Source: Nanobdellota archaeon (GTDB taxonomy: Archaea; Nanobdellota; Nanobdellia; Pacearchaeales; GW2011-AR1). Taken from it: DNA of 47,541 nucleotides. Both the position numbers and the translations under genes were made by a program. Within the stretch, counting starts at the first letter, position 1; each line of letters starts with the position of its first letter. Of the stretch, positions 39,693 to 47,473 are shown piece by piece. The stretch spans positions 1 to 47,541 of the forward strand of contig JAHITZ010000041.1 in assembly GCA_018817405.1 (NCBI GenBank), written 5' to 3'. The notes under the pieces were generated by a model, which saw nothing but the letters and a program-made list of their open reading frames with translations, had not been told where the DNA came from and ran no database searches.

Positions 39693-39988
39693 AGCCCCCC
39701 CATAAATTATAATCCAATAGGAGATCATCCAGTAATAAGTTAATCTAATCCCTTGTTAATAAATACTATTTCGCAATTTTATTAAATACAATTCATAATC
39801 AAGATAAATATTGAACAACAATAAAATTAATCCCTCCGATCCAATCGTCTCAATCTCAACACTTTTCAGAAATATTAAATCCATTAATCATTAGCCACAG
39901 TTTTTTTAATCAACCGAGCTCTTTTCAGTTGCAACCTAATTAAATAATTTTAAAAACCCCCTCTTCTTAATCTCTCTGCAAAAAGAAA
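39693..39988. other. 296-nt AT-rich spacer
   Basis: No open frame of note and no strong hairpin apart from weak AT-rich ones. Near its 3' end TTTTAAAAACC (centre about 39953) is probably the promoter of the next gene. The adenylate kinase gene that often follows secY is absent. Confidence 0.4.
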
Positions 39989-40516
39989 ATGAATAAATCA
40001 ATGAGGTCCTTGTTTTTAGTCGTTGTAATCAGCCTAGCAATCGCAGTATTCTGGAACAAGGTCCCGATAATCAGCCAATCAGTGCATTATGTTTTAGACC
40101 CAACAGCAGGCAAACTTTTAGATTGGAATGTTAACGTAGGCATTGCATCTGTTGCAACAGTAATTTCTTTGTTTATAATTTTAATTCAAAAATACACAAC
40201 AGACCAGGAAACTTTAAGACAGATAAAGAAAGAACAAAAATTACTGCAAGAAGAAATAAAAAAATACAAAGACAACCCTGGCAAGATGATGGAGCTCCAA
40301 AAGAAACAATTTCAATTTATTCCAAGAACATTTGAAATAACTCTAAGACCTATCATGTATACATCGATACCAATCATCCTTTTTTTCAGGTGGTTCCATG
40401 ATTATTTCACAGCAGACCCTGTAAAAATCTTCGGCTTCCTTGGATGGTTCTGGGCATACATAATCGCAAGCATAATCTTCACGACAATCTTCAGAAAATT
40501 GTTTAATGTTGCCTAA
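39989..40516 (+). CDS. EMC3/DUF106 membrane insertase (Oxa1/YidC superfamily)
   Basis: 175 residues with three membrane segments (about 5-22, 48-65, and a C-terminal pair) and a cytoplasmic coiled-coil hairpin (RQIKKEQKLLQEEIKKYKDN, PGKMMELQKKQFQFIPRTFE) between segments 2 and 3. Archaeal DUF106 proteins are Oxa1/EMC3-type insertases, commonly near secY. It would insert small membrane proteins. Confidence 0.88.
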   Translation: MNKSMRSLFLVVVISLAIAVFWNKVPIISQSVHYVLDPTAGKLLDWNVNVGIASVATVISLFIILIQKYTTDQETLRQIKKEQKLLQEEIKKYKDNPGKMMELQKKQFQFIPRTFEITLRPIMYTSIPIILFFRWFHDYFTADPVKIFGFLGWFWAYIIASIIFTTIFRKLFNVA

Positions 40517-40714
40517 TTCTTTTTTAGATTCACAATTCCTTGAAGTAAAATCGCTATCACAATTAAAATTCCCAAAACAAATAATAACAATCCAAGATTA
40601 TAAGGGATGAATTCATTATTAACAACATTTGCTTCCATAACAAAATTAAAACTTACTATTCCAATCACCACACCTAAAACAATCTGTATCCCCCAACTAC
40701 TTTTTAAATTTCAT
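40513..40714 (-). pseudogene. Small two-helix membrane protein, apparently frameshifted
   Basis: The ATG at 40714, 1 nt after the psmA stop, gives only MKFKK before a TAG. A frameshift of one base in the AAAAA run (deleting one A) would give about 66 codons ending at 40513: SSWGIQIVLGVVIGIVSF then NEFIPYNLGLLLFVLGILIV then a basic tail. Both halves are membrane helices. The open frame has no other good start codon. It could be an assembly or sequencing indel, a recent mutation, or a programmed shift. Confidence 0.4.
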
Positions 40715-40715
40715 T

Positions 40716-41435
40716 TCACTTAACAAACTTCTTCAACTCATCCCCTTGCATCCTCTTTAATTTTTCTTCACCAATTTTGATAAAACCAACATCAAACCTG
40801 TCCAAATCAAAATTCTTGCCCAAAACTTCTTTGAATATCTTTAAACAGAATCTAATTCCTTCATCTATGCTTAATCCTTCTTTATAATCTTTTCTCAAAA
40901 TTTCTTTTATCTTCTCGTCATTCTCCCCAATAGCATTTGCTTTGTATGTGAAAAGATTGCCATAAACATCTGAAGCATACAAATACGGCTTTCCCTTGTT
41001 CACTCCGGCAATCATAATAGAAACACCATATGGCCTTGCCCCGCCAAACTGCGTAAAATATTGTTTCCTGTCAGCAATCATTCTCATAATAATAATTGGC
41101 TCAACCGGAGAACCATAAGTAACCTTATTTTGCTGCGCTAAAACCTGGGCGTGGTCAATAAGCACGCGAGCATCTGCAAGAATCCCGGCAGAGGTTGCAA
41201 TAATATGTTCATCAATCTCAAATATTTTATATGCCGACTCAATATCAATCAACTTGTCCCTTATTCTCTTATCAGCCACAATAATAATCCCGTCTTTACA
41301 TTTAATCCCAATACTGGCGCTTCCAAAATTAACAACTTTCTCCGCATACTCAACCTGCAACAAGTGCCCGTCGGGTGAGAACATAGTCGCAGCTCTGTCA
41401 TATCCCATTACTTGATGCTGCATTTCTGATGGCAT
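40716..41435 (-). CDS. psmA: Proteasome alpha subunit
   Basis: 239 residues from the ATG at 41435; an in-frame GTG at 41441 (11 nt after GGAG) or 41453 is possible. MGYDRAATMFSPDGHLLQVE is the signature of proteasome alpha subunits, followed by GSASIGIKCKDGIIIVADKR and GVSIMIAGVNKGKPYLYASD. Seven copies form the outer rings of the 20S particle and gate entry. It is in a locus with SBDS, the usual archaeal order. Confidence 0.95.
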   Translation of the reverse strand: MPSEMQHQVMGYDRAATMFSPDGHLLQVEYAEKVVNFGSASIGIKCKDGIIIVADKRIRDKLIDIESAYKIFEIDEHIIATSAGILADARVLIDHAQVLAQQNKVTYGSPVEPIIIMRMIADRKQYFTQFGGARPYGVSIMIAGVNKGKPYLYASDVYGNLFTYKANAIGENDEKIKEILRKDYKEGLSIDEGIRFCLKIFKEVLGKNFDLDRFDVGFIKIGEEKLKRMQGDELKKFVK

Positions 41436-41442
41436 ATCCACT

Positions 41443-41640
41443 TTAGTCCACACTCCTTCTAAACTGGATGCTCAAAACTGTAAGAAGTTCTGATTCTTGA
41501 AGCGCCAAAAACTGAAAGTTTTTTAGCGTTTTTAATTTTGTTGTGTCCATTGTTAGAGAGTCCTCATTTAACAAAAGGGAATACAATGCTGTGTTTTTAA
41601 GCTTTTCTAACAATCCACAATAACAATCTTTATTACCCAC
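41443..41640 (-). CDS. Small ORF upstream of psmA
   Basis: 65 residues if the GTG at 41640 is used (35 if from an internal ATG). CYCGLLEKLKNTALYSLLLN then KNFQFLALQESELLTVLSIQ. It is a helical protein with Cys near the N-terminus. In many archaea psmA is preceded by the RNase P subunit gene rnp2, but no match is seen here. It overlaps the extended psmA start. It may be a leader ORF or a noncoding frame. Confidence 0.35.
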   Translation of the reverse strand: MGNKDCYCGLLEKLKNTALYSLLLNEDSLTMDTTKLKTLKNFQFLALQESELLTVLSIQFRRSVD

Positions 41641-41658
41641 AGGATATTAAAATAAAAA

Positions 41659-41898
41659 ATGGATTTTACTAGAGAAGGAGCAAGAACAGTAATATTCGAA
41701 ACATTGCCTGGCGTGAGGGAAGCACCAGCAGATGAAGCAACGTTTGCAGGGGATCTCAAGGCAGGAGAACCAGATATGCAGTTTTTGTTAAGCGAGTTTG
41801 AATTGCAGTTCGGAGTCCGATTTGGAGGGGGCTATTCTCCAGAAACAGTAGGAAATCTCATAACTGACGCCGAGAAGAGATATGGCACAAGGAGATAA
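41659..41898 (+). CDS. Acyl-carrier-protein-like 79-aa protein lacking the carrier Ser
   Basis: The second half (MQFLLSEFELQFGVRFGGGY followed by SPETVGNLITDAEKR) resembles helices 2 and 3 of acyl carrier proteins (L-x-x-EFE-x-x-FG-x-x...TVGxL). The DSL motif that carries phosphopantetheine is replaced by EPDMQ, so it probably does not carry acyl groups. This is a weak similarity. The gene lies between psmA and SBDS, divergent from the first. Confidence 0.55.
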   Translation: MDFTREGARTVIFETLPGVREAPADEATFAGDLKAGEPDMQFLLSEFELQFGVRFGGGYSPETVGNLITDAEKRYGTRR

Positions 41899-41935
41899 TA
41901 ACAATTCTTAAAAACCCAACATCCTTTACAACAAC

Positions 41936-42610
41936 ATGACAAACGTCGAAGCAAGAATAAGAATAAAAGAAAAACACTACGAAATCAACGTAGACTTGAA
42001 TGAAGCCCTCAAAGTAAAATCCGGCGAAGGCAACATTACTTTAGCTTTGCAGTCCCCGCAAATTTACTACGACCTAAAAAAAGGAACAGTCGCTTCTCAA
42101 TCTGACTTACAAAGCGCCTTTGGCACAATTGATATTTATGAAATAGCAAAACAAATAATCCAAAAAGGCGAAGTGCAAAAAACGCAAGAATATCGCGACG
42201 AAGAACGCGAGAAAAAAATCAAACAAGTCATCTCTCTCCTTCTTCAAAACGCAACAGACCAAAACAGCAGACCATGTACTGAAGAGAGAATCAAAGCAGC
42301 GATTAATGAAGTCCATTTCAATTTTGACTCTCGCCCAGCTGAAAAACAAATGGCTGACTTAGTTAAGAAATTAAAAGAAGTTATACCAATTAAAATTGAA
42401 ACAAAAAGGATAAAGTTAATAGTCCCTGCTCAATACACCGGCCAGCTCTACGGCGCTTTGCAGGAATACAAAGAAAGTGAAGAATGGCTTTCCAACGGAA
42501 ACCTGCAAGTGATTCTAAACATTCCAGCAGGCTTAGTCATGGACTTCTATGATAAAATTAATTCCATTGCACACGGGGCTATTCAGAGTGAGGAGTTGCA
42601 TGGAGAATAA
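41936..42610 (+). CDS. sdo1: Ribosome maturation protein SBDS/Sdo1
   Basis: 224 residues with three domains: FYSH N-terminal (MTNVEARIRIKEKHYEINVD ... ASQSDLQSAFGTIDIYEIAK), the central helical domain (NSRPCTEERIKAAINEVHFN then FDSRPAEKQMADLVKKLKEV) and the C-terminal ferredoxin-like domain. It releases the anti-association factor aIF6 from new large subunits. A CTTAAAAAC box is about 25 nt upstream of the ATG. Confidence 0.95.
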   Translation: MTNVEARIRIKEKHYEINVDLNEALKVKSGEGNITLALQSPQIYYDLKKGTVASQSDLQSAFGTIDIYEIAKQIIQKGEVQKTQEYRDEEREKKIKQVISLLLQNATDQNSRPCTEERIKAAINEVHFNFDSRPAEKQMADLVKKLKEVIPIKIETKRIKLIVPAQYTGQLYGALQEYKESEEWLSNGNLQVILNIPAGLVMDFYDKINSIAHGAIQSEELHGE

Positions 42611-43065
42611 TTCATCAAAATAGACATTTAGCACAATGCTAAATTTAAAAAAGAAATTTTGGATAGAGATATATAGGAATCAACAAATGTCATGAACCGA
42701 TACATATAATTCGTAGTAACCCTGTATAAAAAGAAAAGGTTATTTGTGCGACTTACGCTGTTAAACTAAAAAGGTAATCTCTACTTAACCGCATTAATGT
42801 TACTTTTGTACTTTAGAATAATTACCAATATTACCGTCGGAAAACACAATCTCCTTGCCACAAGAGATTTATTATTGATATACTAATACGGTGTGCTAGT
42901 CGGCAATTAATTGGGATTTGGTTTCAATATCTCTTACTTATCCTCTAATAATTTTTCTAATTGTTTCTTGATAATAATTTTTGTTGTCACGGTAACATAA
43001 TTATGATTAAGCAAACAGAAAAAACTTTCCAAAAACCTTAAAAACCCTCTCAAACCTTTATTTAA
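42611..43065. other. 455-nt spacer without a recognised gene
   Basis: No open frame with coding character on either strand. A small stem TTAGCA-CAA-TGCTAA lies near 42628. The last 30 bases carry the RNase P RNA promoter (CCTTAAAAACC, about 25 nt before the RNA). No conserved RNA motif was recognised in the middle; a small RNA cannot be excluded. Confidence 0.4.
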
Positions 43066-43388
43066 GTGAGTTGGATAGCTGGCTTCGGAACCCTTGCGTT
43101 AAATCGCAAAACGATGAAATGATTGTTGAGTTCTGAGGAAGGTCCGGGCATCGTGAAAAGCGATCGGTTGAAAAGCCGAGTGTCGCGAGGCACAGCTCTG
43201 GAACAGAAACGCCACCGCTCTCTCAGAGAAATGAACCATGCGGGAATCTACGAAGAGAGAGATTGGATGAAACGGCTATCTTCGCTGATGCAACCACCAA
43301 AGCCGTGGGCTTAGACAGATGCCAGCACGAACCGTTTGTCTCGCAAGAGAAACAAGATTCGACAGAACCCGGCCTATTTCCGACTCAC
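43066..43388 (+). ncRNA. rnpB: RNase P RNA (catalytic subunit)
   Basis: The 323-nt RNA starts with GTGAGTTGGA and ends with TCCGACTCAC, which pair as a 10-bp P1 helix with one G-U. Inside are the universal conserved region GAGGAAGGTCCGGGC (near 43134) and the 3' ACAGAACCCGGC (near 43361), which form the P4 helix. The protein-coding-like frame at 43123-43314 is inside this RNA and is not a gene. A CTTAAAAACC box lies 25 nt upstream. The RNA cleaves 5' leaders from pre-tRNAs. The Rpp29 gene is absent from its usual slot in the ribosomal operon. Confidence 0.92.
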
Positions 43389-43492
43389 ATTTTATTTTTA
43401 ACATAAAGAAAATAATGCAACCAAACAAATTGTTATGACTTAATAGTTACAAAAATAGAAAGATTTATATAGACTTAATTTTGAGTTAGTCT

Positions 43493-43792
43493 ATGGCAAA
43501 TCAACTTGAAGTAATAGCACAATTGAATTTGATAAAACCTACCGATATGACTGGCTTATCACGAGAAGAAAGATTGGCAGCTGTTGTTAGGGATAATTCT
43601 GATGGTTCTATTGCTCGGAAAATTGGACCAGAAGGGGCTACTTATGCTGTCGGGCTTCCTCTTCAAATAGCCGGTTATGATCCAAAAACTGAAAGAGCTA
43701 TTAATACAATAATTGAAGCAGCTGCCGTGGCTGCAAGAAGAGAAGGATTAATTCCAACAGAGATTAAGCTAACTATTCCCTATAAAGAATAG
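43493..43792 (+). CDS. Hypothetical 99-aa protein
   Basis: Not recognised. It contains GLSREERLAAVVRDNSDGSI, IGPEGATYAVGLPLQIAGYD and a helix (INTIIEAAAVAARREGLIPT). It has no Cys or membrane segment. A TTTATATAG box centred about 25 nt upstream of the ATG supports a leaderless transcript. Confidence 0.6.
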   Translation: MANQLEVIAQLNLIKPTDMTGLSREERLAAVVRDNSDGSIARKIGPEGATYAVGLPLQIAGYDPKTERAINTIIEAAAVAARREGLIPTEIKLTIPYKE

Positions 43793-43813
43793 GCAAAATA
43801 TATTTAAACAAAA

Positions 43814-44128
43814 TTAAATCTTCTCATACCGATCCTTATCCCTAACTCTTGATTTCTCAAGAACTCGATTCATCACTTCATCCAAATCAATATTGTGGGA
43901 ATTGGCCAAACAAATAAGAGTAAAGAAAATGTCCCCCATTTCATCAGCCATTTCTCTAGTTTCTTCATCGGCTTTCTTTTTCTTAGGGCCATAAATGTGG
44001 TTAATTTCCCTAGCAAGCTCCCCAACCTCTTCAGACAATCTTGCTAAAATTTCATGAGGTTTCCACTAAGGAGGTTCAAATTGTTTAACCCATTCATCTA
44101 CCTCTTTTTGATAGTCCTTTATTGGCAT
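43814..44128 (-). pseudogene. MazG-type nucleotide pyrophosphohydrolase interrupted by in-frame TAG
   Basis: From ATG 44128 the frame reads MPIKDYQKEVDEWVKQFEPP, then TAG (44066-44068), then WKPHEILARLSEEVGELARE and on to DEMGDIFFTLICLANSHNID. Homologues in this family have a Tyr or similar at the stop position (P-Y-W). The downstream part keeps the Mg-binding EExxE/ExxD pattern. A TATA box about 24 nt before the full-length ATG confirms that 44128 is the natural start. A TTG start at 44038 would give only 74 residues lacking the N-terminal helix. The enzyme would hydrolyse NTPs or dNTPs. One nucleotide change explains the break. Confidence 0.72.
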
Positions 44129-44211
44129 TATCTAAAGGAGAAATCTTAATATAAATAATTATTCGTGCTCCAAAAACATTTAAAACCTCTAATCTCTCAA
44201 TATTTTGTAGG

Positions 44212-44282
44212 GGGGACATAGCTCAATGGGAGAGCACACGACTGAAGCTCGTGCCGTCGGGGTTCGATTCCCCGTGTCCCCA
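44212..44282 (+). tRNA. tRNA-Phe (anticodon GAA)
   Basis: 71 nt without introns. The acceptor GGGGACA pairs with TGTCCCC, the discriminator is A and CCA is not encoded. D-arm GCTC-AATGGGA-GAGC, anticodon stem CACGA/TCGTG with loop CTGAAGC (anticodon GAA), variable loop CCGT, T-arm CGGGG-TTCGATT-CCCCG. An AT-rich box (CATTTAAAAC) lies about 30 nt upstream. Confidence 0.93.
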
Positions 44283-44357
44283 TTTCGGAATAGAACAAAA
44301 CAAAAATATACATCCCCCCTCACAAATCCTTAAAAACTTTCAAAACAAGGATTTTTC

Positions 44358-44663
44358 ATGGAAAAGACTCAAAAAGAGGACGATGAAAAAAAGAAAAAAA
44401 TAGACGACTGGGATTTCACAACCAAATATCGAATGTTATCCCCTGAACTAAAATTACTGCACCAAGTTAGACTATTAAGGTCTGATGTATGCACATTAGT
44501 TTATATCTTGGTTTCGCTCATTCCTCTCTATCTTGCCTTTAAACTCAATATTAGTTTTGCAGCTCTAACAATTACAATTTTGCTCTACGGATTTTACAGA
44601 CATTTAAAGATAAGAGATAACTTAAAACACCGATTTGAACACGCAAGTACATTCGGAGCATAA
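44358..44663 (+). CDS. Small membrane protein (two helices)
   Basis: 101 residues. A very charged N-terminus (EKTQKEDDEKKKK) is followed by a helix, then two membrane segments (about 47-62 and 65-82) and a basic C-terminus. No family recognised. A CCTTAAAAAC box lies about 28 nt before the ATG. It is separate from the neighbours. Confidence 0.6.
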   Translation: MEKTQKEDDEKKKKIDDWDFTTKYRMLSPELKLLHQVRLLRSDVCTLVYILVSLIPLYLAFKLNISFAALTITILLYGFYRHLKIRDNLKHRFEHASTFGA

Positions 44664-44759
44664 TCAATCAACATTCAGCATAATGTAAAAATATTTTGAG
44701 TCATAAACTTTCTGTAAAATAATCACAACATTTATAAAACAATTGCCCTTTTTATCTAA

Positions 44760-45038
44760 ATGAAAAAAGAGGCTGCAAAAAAACAAACTTCTGCAGACAA
44801 TAGTTTCGGAATTGCATCAGTAGTTTTAGGAATTTTTAGCATAGTTTTCGCCTCAGTTAATGGAGTCATCCTTGGAATCATCGGCTTAATCTTCGCAGTA
44901 AAACAGCAAAAAAGAGCTCCAAACAGCTGGGCCAAGTCAGGAAAAATCCTGTCCATAATAGGGATTATCTTAAGCATTGTCGTCTTAATCATAAGCGCAG
45001 TTTACTTAACAGATGTAATCAACAAATTAGGAGTATAA
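44760..45038 (+). CDS. DUF4190-like membrane protein
   Basis: 92 residues: a polar N-terminus, then two membrane segments. SFGIASVVLGIFSIVFASVN and SGKILSIIGIILSIVVLIIS, separated by KQQKRAPNSWAKSGK, match the layout of DUF4190-type proteins of unknown function. It ends 4 nt before the pilin-like gene, so the two form an operon. Confidence 0.68.
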   Translation: MKKEAAKKQTSADNSFGIASVVLGIFSIVFASVNGVILGIIGLIFAVKQQKRAPNSWAKSGKILSIIGIILSIVVLIISAVYLTDVINKLGV

Positions 45039-45042
45039 ACAG

Positions 45043-45630
45043 ATGTACTACAATAAACTAAGAAAAATAAAAAACAAGAAAGGAGCAATTGAACTTTCAA
45101 TTGGAACAGTTGTTATAATAGTTCTAGCAATGTCTATGTTGATTCTGGGCATAATTTTAATTAAAAATATTTTCGGCACAGCCACGGGAGCCATTAAAGA
45201 GATTGACCAAGGTGTTAAAAACGAACTAAACAAATTATTTTCAGAAAACCAAGATAAAGTTCTTGTTTTGTATCCAGATTCTGGGATTATTAAATTAGAA
45301 CAAGGTTCACAAGATGAAGGGTTTGTTGTAGCAATACGTAATACTGATAATCTCTTGACGAAAACATTCTCTTACAGGGTTGAAAAAGATGGCATTGGAA
45401 GTTGTGGAACGCAACACCCTCTTGATTCCGGGAAGGCAAGCATCATAGTTGGATCCATTGGTTCAGGTATAACTCTCAATGCGGGAAATATTATGGAAAA
45501 TCCCAGCCATGTCCGTTTAGGAATTTCAGATACAGCACCAACTTGCACATTCCGTTTGAAAATAACTGCCAATGATGGAAGCACAGATCTTCCACCGGCA
45601 TACATGGACATAGAAATACTTCCTAAATAG
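45043..45630 (+). CDS. Type IV pilin-like protein
   Basis: 195 residues. IKNKKGAIELSIGTVVIIVL followed by more small hydrophobics is an archaeal class III (pilin) signal with cleavage after KKG and Glu at +3. The extracellular part is beta-rich with two Cys (GSCGTQ and PTCTFR). It is a fourth pilin-like gene, distant from the main pilus locus, and follows the DUF4190-like gene. The stop is TAG. Confidence 0.75.
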   Translation: MYYNKLRKIKNKKGAIELSIGTVVIIVLAMSMLILGIILIKNIFGTATGAIKEIDQGVKNELNKLFSENQDKVLVLYPDSGIIKLEQGSQDEGFVVAIRNTDNLLTKTFSYRVEKDGIGSCGTQHPLDSGKASIIVGSIGSGITLNAGNIMENPSHVRLGISDTAPTCTFRLKITANDGSTDLPPAYMDIEILPK

Positions 45631-45674
45631 TCTTATTCAGTTAACCTTAAAAACCCACTACTTCTTCTTTTTTA

Positions 45675-46355
45675 ATGAAATCAGAACAACCAAAACCATT
45701 TTTAAACCATGAAAAATATAGATGGTTCTTTACATCTTCAGGGAAATTAGTCGTAGGCGGTAAATCCTCTCTACAAAACGACGAACTTCTAAAAAAACTA
45801 AAGCGCTCTAGACAGGATTACATTATAATGCATACTTCCACACCAGGAAGCCCGTTTGCAGCCATTCTCTCTGAGAAAAAACCATTAAAATCAGACATTG
45901 AAGAAACAGCAATCTTCACCGCTTGTTTTTCCCGCGCATGGAAAGAAAAAAACAAACAAGCATCTGTAGATATTTTTACACTCTCCAAGATATACAAAAC
46001 AAAATCCATGAAGATAGGAACTTGGGGAATTAAGGGAAAAATTGAAAGAAAAGTTGTAGAATTAAATTTAGTGTTAACAAAACAAGAAGGAAGATTAAGA
46101 GCAGTCCCACAAATCACTGTTAAAAACAAAGACAAATTACTGGCAATAACACCTGGAAAGATTGATAAAAGAGAAATGCTTCCTAAATTTCACGTTCTTC
46201 TGAAAGAGCATTTTAGCCAAGAAGAATTACTTTCTGCTTTACCTCCAGGAGGAGTCACAATAAAAGGAAAAACCAAACCACTAAAGAGCTCAGCAGAAAT
46301 TCCATCTTGCGTCACATGCGATGATTGTCCGCTTGAATGTCCATCACGAAAATGA
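45675..46355 (+). CDS. NFACT-R (RqcH-type RNA-binding) domain protein, stand-alone
   Basis: 226 residues. YRWFFTSSGKLVVGGKSSLQ followed by NDELLKKL is the NFACT-R/DUF814 core; DYIIMHTSTPGSPFAAI completes it. The N-terminal NFACT-N and helical parts of full RqcH are absent. The C-terminal half is a beta-rich domain, ending CVTCDDCPLECPSRK, a four-Cys cluster. In RqcH this domain binds tRNA on stalled 60S/50S subunits. A CCTTAAAAAC box lies about 25 nt upstream. The next gene overlaps by ATGA. Confidence 0.82.
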   Translation: MKSEQPKPFLNHEKYRWFFTSSGKLVVGGKSSLQNDELLKKLKRSRQDYIIMHTSTPGSPFAAILSEKKPLKSDIEETAIFTACFSRAWKEKNKQASVDIFTLSKIYKTKSMKIGTWGIKGKIERKVVELNLVLTKQEGRLRAVPQITVKNKDKLLAITPGKIDKREMLPKFHVLLKEHFSQEELLSALPPGGVTIKGKTKPLKSSAEIPSCVTCDDCPLECPSRK

Positions 46356-46588
46356 AACCAACCCTAACAAAATTCCAAATCGGCAAACAAGGCCTTACAG
46401 AAGGAACTCTCCATGCCCTTGAGTTAGCACTAAAAAACCACAAGCAAGTTAGAATCTCGGTGTTAAAGTCATGTTGTAGAGACCGAGAAGAATTAAAAAG
46501 ACTATCCAATGAAATAATCTCCAACCTGCCTTACAAACTAAACTGCAGAATAATTGGTTACACAATTATTTTGATAAATTATTTTTAA
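46352..46588 (+). CDS. YhbY/CRS1-type RNA-binding protein
   Basis: 78 residues from the ATG in the ATGA overlap with the NFACT-R gene; an earlier ATG (46337) lies within that gene. KFQIGKQGLTEGTLHALELA has the GKxGLT motif and RIIGYTIILINYF the C-terminal strand of YhbY domains, which resemble KH-like folds that bind rRNA precursors. It probably works with the upstream RNA-binding protein. No extension is present. Confidence 0.82.
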   Translation: MKPTLTKFQIGKQGLTEGTLHALELALKNHKQVRISVLKSCCRDREELKRLSNEIISNLPYKLNCRIIGYTIILINYF

Positions 46589-46821
46589 TTAACCACTTAA
46601 AATTACAATCGCAGCAATTTCCAAATTTATCTCCCCCTTTGCAACACCTCTTATAATGGTTAATTATTATTAATTAAAGGCGAGCGATTACGCGAGAGAA
46701 TTTTAAATATCAACTCAGAGCGTGAAGACGAGTAGAGCAAATTAGCGAGCACACTTCAATTGAGCTATTTGTCAGCTATATTAATTATCAATTAAAATTT
46801 AACATGCAATTTTTAAAGTTT

Positions 46822-47358
46822 TTAGAATGGGTCTTTTTTTAACCTAAGTCGTTTTTCCCGGTATCTGTCCATTTGATCCACAGTCAAAACTTCTCTTGGA
46901 TGATCACGAACGGAATAACTTCCACCCACCATTCGGAAAACTTTAGCCCATTCGTCATGTTTTACTACACCATCCCTATTTGTGTCAGCCATTAAAACAG
47001 TTTCAGCATATTTCTTGGCGTGTACTCTTTGGTGGTATTCACTATAAGCTCTGTGAGAAGCAAGACCTATCGAACCAAGTAAAAATATAAAAGCCATGCT
47101 ACCTAGAAAGGTGCTAATAGGGTCTTCAAGAGGAAAAAGGACAATTCCCTCTAAAGTTTCTCCTAAATTTCCTCCATGGCCTCCATTAATTTTCCCTTTC
47201 TTTCTTCTCGAAATACGACCATTTTGAGGATTACTATCTTGAACTACACTTCTTCGATTTTGTTCTTGGTAAGAGACAAAGATTGGGTAAACAGACATCA
47301 GGGCCCTTCTAAACAATTCAAGACCTGATTTAAAACAAGAATTTCTAACTTTTCTCAT
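46822..47358 (-). CDS. Membrane protein with one EF-hand loop
   Basis: 178 residues from ATG 47358, which has a TTTAAAAC-type box about 26 nt upstream; an upstream in-frame ATG is unlikely. A basic N-terminal region (about 1-60) is followed by one membrane segment (about 84-100), then the calcium loop DTNRDGVVKHDE (125-136) with all canonical acidic positions (D125, N127, D129, E136), and a C-terminal helix. The protein may sense or buffer calcium. No family assigned. Confidence 0.62.
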   Translation of the reverse strand: MRKVRNSCFKSGLELFRRALMSVYPIFVSYQEQNRRSVVQDSNPQNGRISRRKKGKINGGHGGNLGETLEGIVLFPLEDPISTFLGSMAFIFLLGSIGLASHRAYSEYHQRVHAKKYAETVLMADTNRDGVVKHDEWAKVFRMVGGSYSVRDHPREVLTVDQMDRYREKRLRLKKDPF

Positions 47359-47438
47359 AAAAATTAAATTCAATTACCCTATTTAAAACTTTCCAATAAC
47401 CGGCTCCATCCGGAATAGAAAATTAGTTGAAATATGAA

Positions 47439-47473
47439 GTGCTGATTTGTGTATGTTATTAGCAAATCAGCAC
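47439..47473. repeat. Perfect 11-bp inverted repeat at the right edge
   Basis: GTGCTGATTTG (47439-47449) and CAAATCAGCAC (47463-47473) are perfect complements with a 13-nt loop. The flank has no coding gene up to the window edge. It could be a terminator for a gene to the right (minus strand) or the end of an element outside the window. Confidence 0.45.

Noticed and set aside
41443-41640. RNase P subunit Pop5/Rpp14 upstream of psmA
   Set aside because: Position fits but length and sequence show no match to that family; it is listed only as a small ORF.
43123-43314. 63-codon open frame on the plus strand
   Set aside because: It lies wholly inside the RNase P RNA, whose P1 and P4 sequences explain the region.
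44066-44068. TAG as pyrrolysine or other recoded amino acid in the MazG-type gene
   Set aside because: Other genes here end normally in TAG and no Pyl gene or suppressor tRNA is visible; a nonsense mutation is simpler.
46589-46821. AT-rich inverted TTAATTA runs as an attachment site or origin
   Set aside because: Low-complexity AT sequence gives such matches by chance; no repeat of defined length or flanking gene supports it.
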